Assembly (NCBI GenBank): GCA_027315345.1
Contig: DAHUYE010000043.1
Location: 1 to 64,000 of the forward strand
Source: Actinomycetota bacterium
Lineage (GTDB): Bacteria > Actinomycetota > Acidimicrobiia > Acidimicrobiales > JAJPHE01
Reading direction: 5' to 3'
DNA length: 64,000 nt
In this document: piece after piece, positions 60,956 through 64,000 of the stretch
Layout of the letters: every line of letters starts with the position of its first letter
Position numbering within the stretch: position 1 is the stretch's first letter
Notes under the pieces: model-generated
Databases searched by the model: none
What the model was told of the DNA's origin: nothing
What the model saw: the letters and a program-made list of their open reading frames with translations, nothing else
Program-made: the position numbers and the translations under genes

Positions 60956-61591
60956 TCAGGGGTGAACCAGGCCGAGCTTGAGGGCCAGGGCCGTGGCCTC
61001 CTGCCGGCTGCGCACCTCGAGCTTGGCGTAGATGCTGCTCAGGTGGGTCTTGACGGTGGCCGGGGACAGGAACAGCTCGGCGGCTATCTCCTCGTTCCGG
61101 GCCCCCCGGACCAGACAGGCCAGCACCTCCCGCTCCCGGGCCGTGAGGGACCCGGTCTCGGGCGCGGCCGCCCCGGTGTCGTGGATGACGATGCCGGCCA
61201 GGGCGGGGACGAGCTCCCCGGAGAGGGCCCGCTCCCCGGCCATGATCCGCTCCACTGCCCCCAACAGCTCCTCGGCCGGGACCGAAGCGGTCATGATCCC
61301 GTCCGCCCCGGCCCCGGCCAGGGCGGCCAGCTGGCTCCGGGAGGGCCGGTCGACCAGGGCCAGCACGCGGGCGCCCTGGGATTTGGCCATGGCGACCAGG
61401 GAGGAGCCGTCTTCCCCCAGGTGGTCGCCCAGGACCACCAGATCCGGATGACGGCGGCGGATGGCCGCCCGGGCCGCCACCGGGCCATCCGCTTCTTCCA
61501 GTATCCGGTAGCTAAGACTGGGCAGGGACCGGCCGATACCCAGACGGACAAGCGGCCACTGGTCGACTATCACCACCCCCGTCGAAGCCAC
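60956..61591 (-). CDS. NarL/LuxR-type regulator with degenerate receiver domain
   Basis: A 211-aa protein: receiver-like domain (1-125) and LuxR-type HTH (SLTAREREVLACLVRGARNEEIAAELFLSPATVKTHLSSIYAKL). The receiver has VVIVDQWPLVR, where the normal acidic pair DD/DH is reduced. LVVLGDHLGEDG retains an Asp, but GIMTASV replaces the usual conserved Lys region. Phosphorylation control is therefore doubtful. GTG 61591 is used because the track's 579-aa frame continues antisense to the sigma gene. It diverges from the sigma factor gene with a 168-bp gap. Confidence 0.85.
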   Translation of the reverse strand: MASTGVVIVDQWPLVRLGIGRSLPSLSYRILEEADGPVAARAAIRRRHPDLVVLGDHLGEDGSSLVAMAKSQGARVLALVDRPSRSQLAALAGAGADGIMTASVPAEELLGAVERIMAGERALSGELVPALAGIVIHDTGAAAPETGSLTAREREVLACLVRGARNEEIAAELFLSPATVKTHLSSIYAKLEVRSRQEATALALKLGLVHP

Positions 61592-61759
61592 CTGCCCCAG
61601 GGTAGGCCGTGGCGGGATTGACACCCGGCTCGGGCGGACTAGCCCATCCGGGTTGGTGGCATCTCTCCGTCTTCCATAGCCCGAGCGGGCCATGGCCGTA
61701 TAGCCGACCACCCGCGCGGCCGATGCCCCGAGGGTCCCAGATGGCCCATAACGGCTTAC

Positions 61760-62638
61760 ATGGCACAAAGGACCAAGAACCTCTCCTCGGTCCCGACCAA
61801 TGAATACGGCGTCAACGAGGAGCAACTGGTAACCGAGCACTTCCAGCTGGCGCAGCGGGCCGTTTCCGACCTGCTCCAGCGGGTGCCCAGGCACGTATCG
61901 CGCAGTGATCTGCTCTCGGCCGCCCTGGCCGGGCTGGCCCAGGCCGCCCGTTCCTACGATCCCGACCGGGGCATCGCCTTCGACCGCTTCGCCTCGGCCC
62001 GTATCCGGGGCGCCCTGCTGGACGAGCTGAGGAGCCGGGACTGGGCCAGCCGCTCGGTCCGGGCCCGGGCCCGCCGCGTGACCGCCGCCGTGGACCACCT
62101 GACCGCCGCCAACGGCTCGGCCCCCACCCCGGATCAGGTGGCCGCCCACCTCGGGATGGACAAGGCCACCCTGGATTCCCTCACCGGGGACGTCCACCGG
62201 GCCGTGGTCCTCAACTTCGACGCCCTGGTGGTCGACGGGGACGGCGCTTCCGCCCTGCCGGCTGATGAGCGGGGCCCCGACGTCCAGATCCTCGACCGGG
62301 AGCGGCGCTCCTATCTGCTCGACGCCGTCTCCCACCTGCCCGAGCGCATGCGCCACGTCGTGGTGGGCTACTTCTTCGATGAGCGCCCCATGCGGGAGCT
62401 GGCCGAGGAGCTGGATGTGACCGAGTCCCGCATCTCCCAGATCCGGGCCGAGGCCCTCGCCCTCATGCGCACCGCCCTGGACGCCCATCTGGACGGCATC
62501 GACCCCGTGGCCGAGCTGGCCCCCCGCACGGCCAAGCGCACCGCCGCCTACGTCGACGCCGTCGGCACCAACTCGGAGTGGAAGCACCGCCTCGACGCCG
62601 TCCCCCACACCCCCCGCCCCACGACTCTGATTGGCTGA
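61760..62638 (+). CDS. sigma-70 family factor of FliA/WhiG type
   Basis: A 292-aa alternative sigma factor. Region 2 is RSDLLSAALAGLAQAARSYDPDRGIAFDRFASARIRGALLDELR, typical of FliA, WhiG and SigB-like factors. Region 3 lies near AHLGMDKATL. Region 4 is MRELAEELDVTESRISQIRAEAL. A tail of about 40 residues ends the protein. No flagellar genes are in the window, so a developmental or stress role (WhiG-like) is as likely as motility. No anti-sigma gene is adjacent; the divergent LuxR protein may be its regulator. Confidence 0.9.
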   Translation: MAQRTKNLSSVPTNEYGVNEEQLVTEHFQLAQRAVSDLLQRVPRHVSRSDLLSAALAGLAQAARSYDPDRGIAFDRFASARIRGALLDELRSRDWASRSVRARARRVTAAVDHLTAANGSAPTPDQVAAHLGMDKATLDSLTGDVHRAVVLNFDALVVDGDGASALPADERGPDVQILDRERRSYLLDAVSHLPERMRHVVVGYFFDERPMRELAEELDVTESRISQIRAEALALMRTALDAHLDGIDPVAELAPRTAKRTAAYVDAVGTNSEWKHRLDAVPHTPRPTTLIG

Positions 62639-62722
62639 CGGGCACCCGGGTCCTTCGGACCTCGCCCATTGCCGGCTCCGCCGGCGTGCCCGCACCGGGT
62701 GCCCGGGGGCCCAACCCCGGGC
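62639..62722. terminator. compound hairpins between convergent sigma and helicase genes
   Basis: CGGGCACCCGG right after the sigma stop pairs with CCGGGTGCCCG at 62695. GCCGG/CCGGC (62671-62685) is nested inside. GCCCGGGG-GCCCAA-CCCCGGGC (62701-62722) follows. The alternative pairings look like a bidirectional terminator. Confidence 0.6.
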
Positions 62723-62750
62723 GCGCTCAATGCCTGAGTCAGTGGTACCC

Positions 62751-64000
62751 CTACTCCGGCCGGAGCGCCTCTGGCAGAGGGCGGGCGTGGACCACGCTGA
62801 GGCGGCGGGTGGCCCGGGTCAGGGCCACGTAGAGGGCCCGTAGGCCCTGGGCGGCACCCTCGATGATGGCGGCCGGCTCGATCACGATCACGGAGTCGAA
62901 CTCCAGGCCTTTGACCACCCCGACCGGCACCAGGGTGACGGGGCGGTCCAGGCCGTCCCGCTCGGGAAGGCCGAACTCCAGCCCGGACTGCTCCAGCTCG
63001 GCGCTCAGCCAGTCCAGCCAGGCGTCCGGACAGACGAGGGCCACCGTCCCGCCCTCCACCGCCGCCAGTTCCGAGCGGGCCTCCTCGGCCACCGTCTTGG
63101 CCAGCGACTCGGCCGAGGGGGCGGCCACGAAGCGGGGCACCGACCCGGTGCTGCGGACCGACTGGGGCGGCACCAGCCCGGGGGCGGCGGCGGCCAGGAC
63201 CCCGGCGGCCACGTCCATGATCTCGGCCGGGGTCCGGTAGTTCACGCTCAACTCGGTGACCGTGGGCTCCCGGCGGGGGGTCAGGTGCTCGACCACCGCC
63301 TCCCATCCCGGGGGGGCCAGGGCACCGGTGGCCTGGGCCACGTCACCGACCACGGTCATGGACCCGGCCGTGGAACGCCGGGCCAGCATCCGCAGCTGCA
63401 TGGTCGAGAGGTCCTGCGCCTCGTCCACCACGATGTGGCCGTAGGTGCGGGGCCATTCGGTGTTGTCGTTGGGCCGGGGGCTGCCCACCAGCAGCTTGGC
63501 CTCGTCCACCAGGGCGACGTCGGCGGCGGTCCAGGGGATGTCCTCCAGCCGGCTGGACCGGCGCCGGTACAGGAGGCGGACCTCCTCGGCGCTCAGGACG
63601 CCCTTGCCGGCCGAGGTCAGCAGGGCCGGCGCCCCCAGGAGGTCGTGGACCAGCTCCTCGGGCAGCAGGCGGGGCCACATCCGCTCCAGGGCCTCCACGA
63701 TCACCGGGTGGCGGCGCAGCCGGGAACGCAGCTCGGCCTCGTCCAGCTCCTCCTCCCCGTGCTCGACCTCCCAGTCCTCCTCGGGCGCCGGGAACAGGGG
63801 GATGACCTTGGCCAGTCCACCGTCGCGCCCGGGCACCTCGCCCTCCCCGGGGTCGGCGTTGAGCTCCCGGGCTCCCACCGCCTCCAGGTAGGCCCGATGA
63901 ACCCGGCGAAACAACTCCGCCTCCACATACCGCCGCCGCCGATTGTGAGCCCCTTGGCGGCGGCGGCCGGCCGTCACCGCCGCGACCGTGTCCTCGGGGC
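62751..64000 (-). CDS. HelD-like UvrD/Rep-family helicase, partial (N-terminus beyond right edge)
   Basis: The C-terminal 415 or so codons of a superfamily-1 helicase of the HelD (HelR) type; the frame is open to the window edge. VVDEAQDLSTMQLRMLARR is motif II (Walker B), SMTVVGDVAQATG is motif III, VNYRTPAEIMD is motif IV, VKGLEFDSVIVIEP is motif V and LYVALTRATRRL is motif VI. HelD uses ATP to strip stalled or inactive RNA polymerase and DNA apart, and some versions protect against rifampicin. The Walker A part is outside the window. Confidence 0.9.
   Translation of the reverse strand, partial: PEDTVAAVTAGRRRQGAHNRRRRYVEAELFRRVHRAYLEAVGARELNADPGEGEVPGRDGGLAKVIPLFPAPEEDWEVEHGEEELDEAELRSRLRRHPVIVEALERMWPRLLPEELVHDLLGAPALLTSAGKGVLSAEEVRLLYRRRSSRLEDIPWTAADVALVDEAKLLVGSPRPNDNTEWPRTYGHIVVDEAQDLSTMQLRMLARRSTAGSMTVVGDVAQATGALAPPGWEAVVEHLTPRREPTVTELSVNYRTPAEIMDVAAGVLAAAAPGLVPPQSVRSTGSVPRFVAAPSAESLAKTVAEEARSELAAVEGGTVALVCPDAWLDWLSAELEQSGLEFGLPERDGLDRPVTLVPVGVVKGLEFDSVIVIEPAAIIEGAAQGLRALYVALTRATRRLSVVHARPLPEALRPE

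Noticed and set aside
60956-62695. 579-aa minus ORF as one long regulator
   Set aside because: Its first 368 residues are antisense to the intact sigma factor; the real receiver begins near 61591.

Overview
The window is one contiguous, very GC-rich stretch (I estimate about 70% G+C by eye) carrying about 64 protein genes, packed at roughly one per kilobase with many 4-bp ATGA/GTGA start-stop overlaps and many GTG or TTG starts. The gene content points to an actinomycetote, most likely a relative of Acidimicrobiia. Evidence includes the actinobacterial ctaE-qcrCAB and ctaCDF respiratory genes with CtaF, a TIGR03085 (mycothiol-type) protein, DUF6458, a GAF-ANTAR regulator, an F420-type LLM oxidoreductase, a HelD-type helicase and secreted proteins built from GYWLVASDGGVFSFGDA repeats. 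I see no rRNA, tRNA, CRISPR array, insertion sequence or prophage, so this looks like ordinary chromosome. The class-level assignment is inference.

Layout. 0-5 kb (minus): an MFS transporter, a periplasmic-binding lipoprotein, a gluconate-dehydrogenase subunit-3 protein and a GMC oxidoreductase cut by the left edge, then RidA. 5-14 kb: a PIG-L deacetylase, a copper amine oxidase with an SDR, an RraA-like protein, a cupin, an AllA-like ureidoglycolate lyase, and a TetR regulator/acyl-CoA ligase/P450 group. 14.4-19 kb: a lone receiver protein, then a minus-strand cluster: membrane protein, cupredoxin, two exported ferritin-like proteins, tatC, tatA, tatB. 19-24 kb: YceH and a lipid-modification cluster (CFA synthase, SDR, FAD oxidoreductase, DUF1365). 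24-35 kb: MscL, a kinase-like pair, a YcaQ/AlkX glycosylase, an esterase, a hydrolase remnant, a DUF433/PIN toxin-antitoxin-like pair, a DHA2 exporter, DUF6458, a second P450 and a PPOX protein. 35-51 kb: a subtilase with a tryptophan-rich repeat tail, two GGDEF-EAL proteins, GAF-ANTAR, an NlpC/P60 protein and a large surface protein sharing one repeat family, YqgE and CysH. 51-61 kb: a second TatA, PaaX, DUF2993 and the cytochrome bcc-aa3 genes as two convergent blocks. 61-64 kb: a LuxR protein with a degenerate receiver, a FliA/WhiG-type sigma factor and a HelD-like helicase cut by the right edge.

How parts fit together. The Tat genes, two TatA copies and likely Tat clients (ferritin-like lipoprotein, Rieske protein) suggest heavy use of folded-protein export for redox proteins. 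The cupredoxin plus paired ferritin-like proteins beside tatCAB is the best candidate for an under-described system: a possible extracytoplasmic metal or electron-handling module with its own export genes. The c-di-GMP and ANTAR regulators sit among cell-surface protein genes and may control the envelope, but the sequence shows only proximity.
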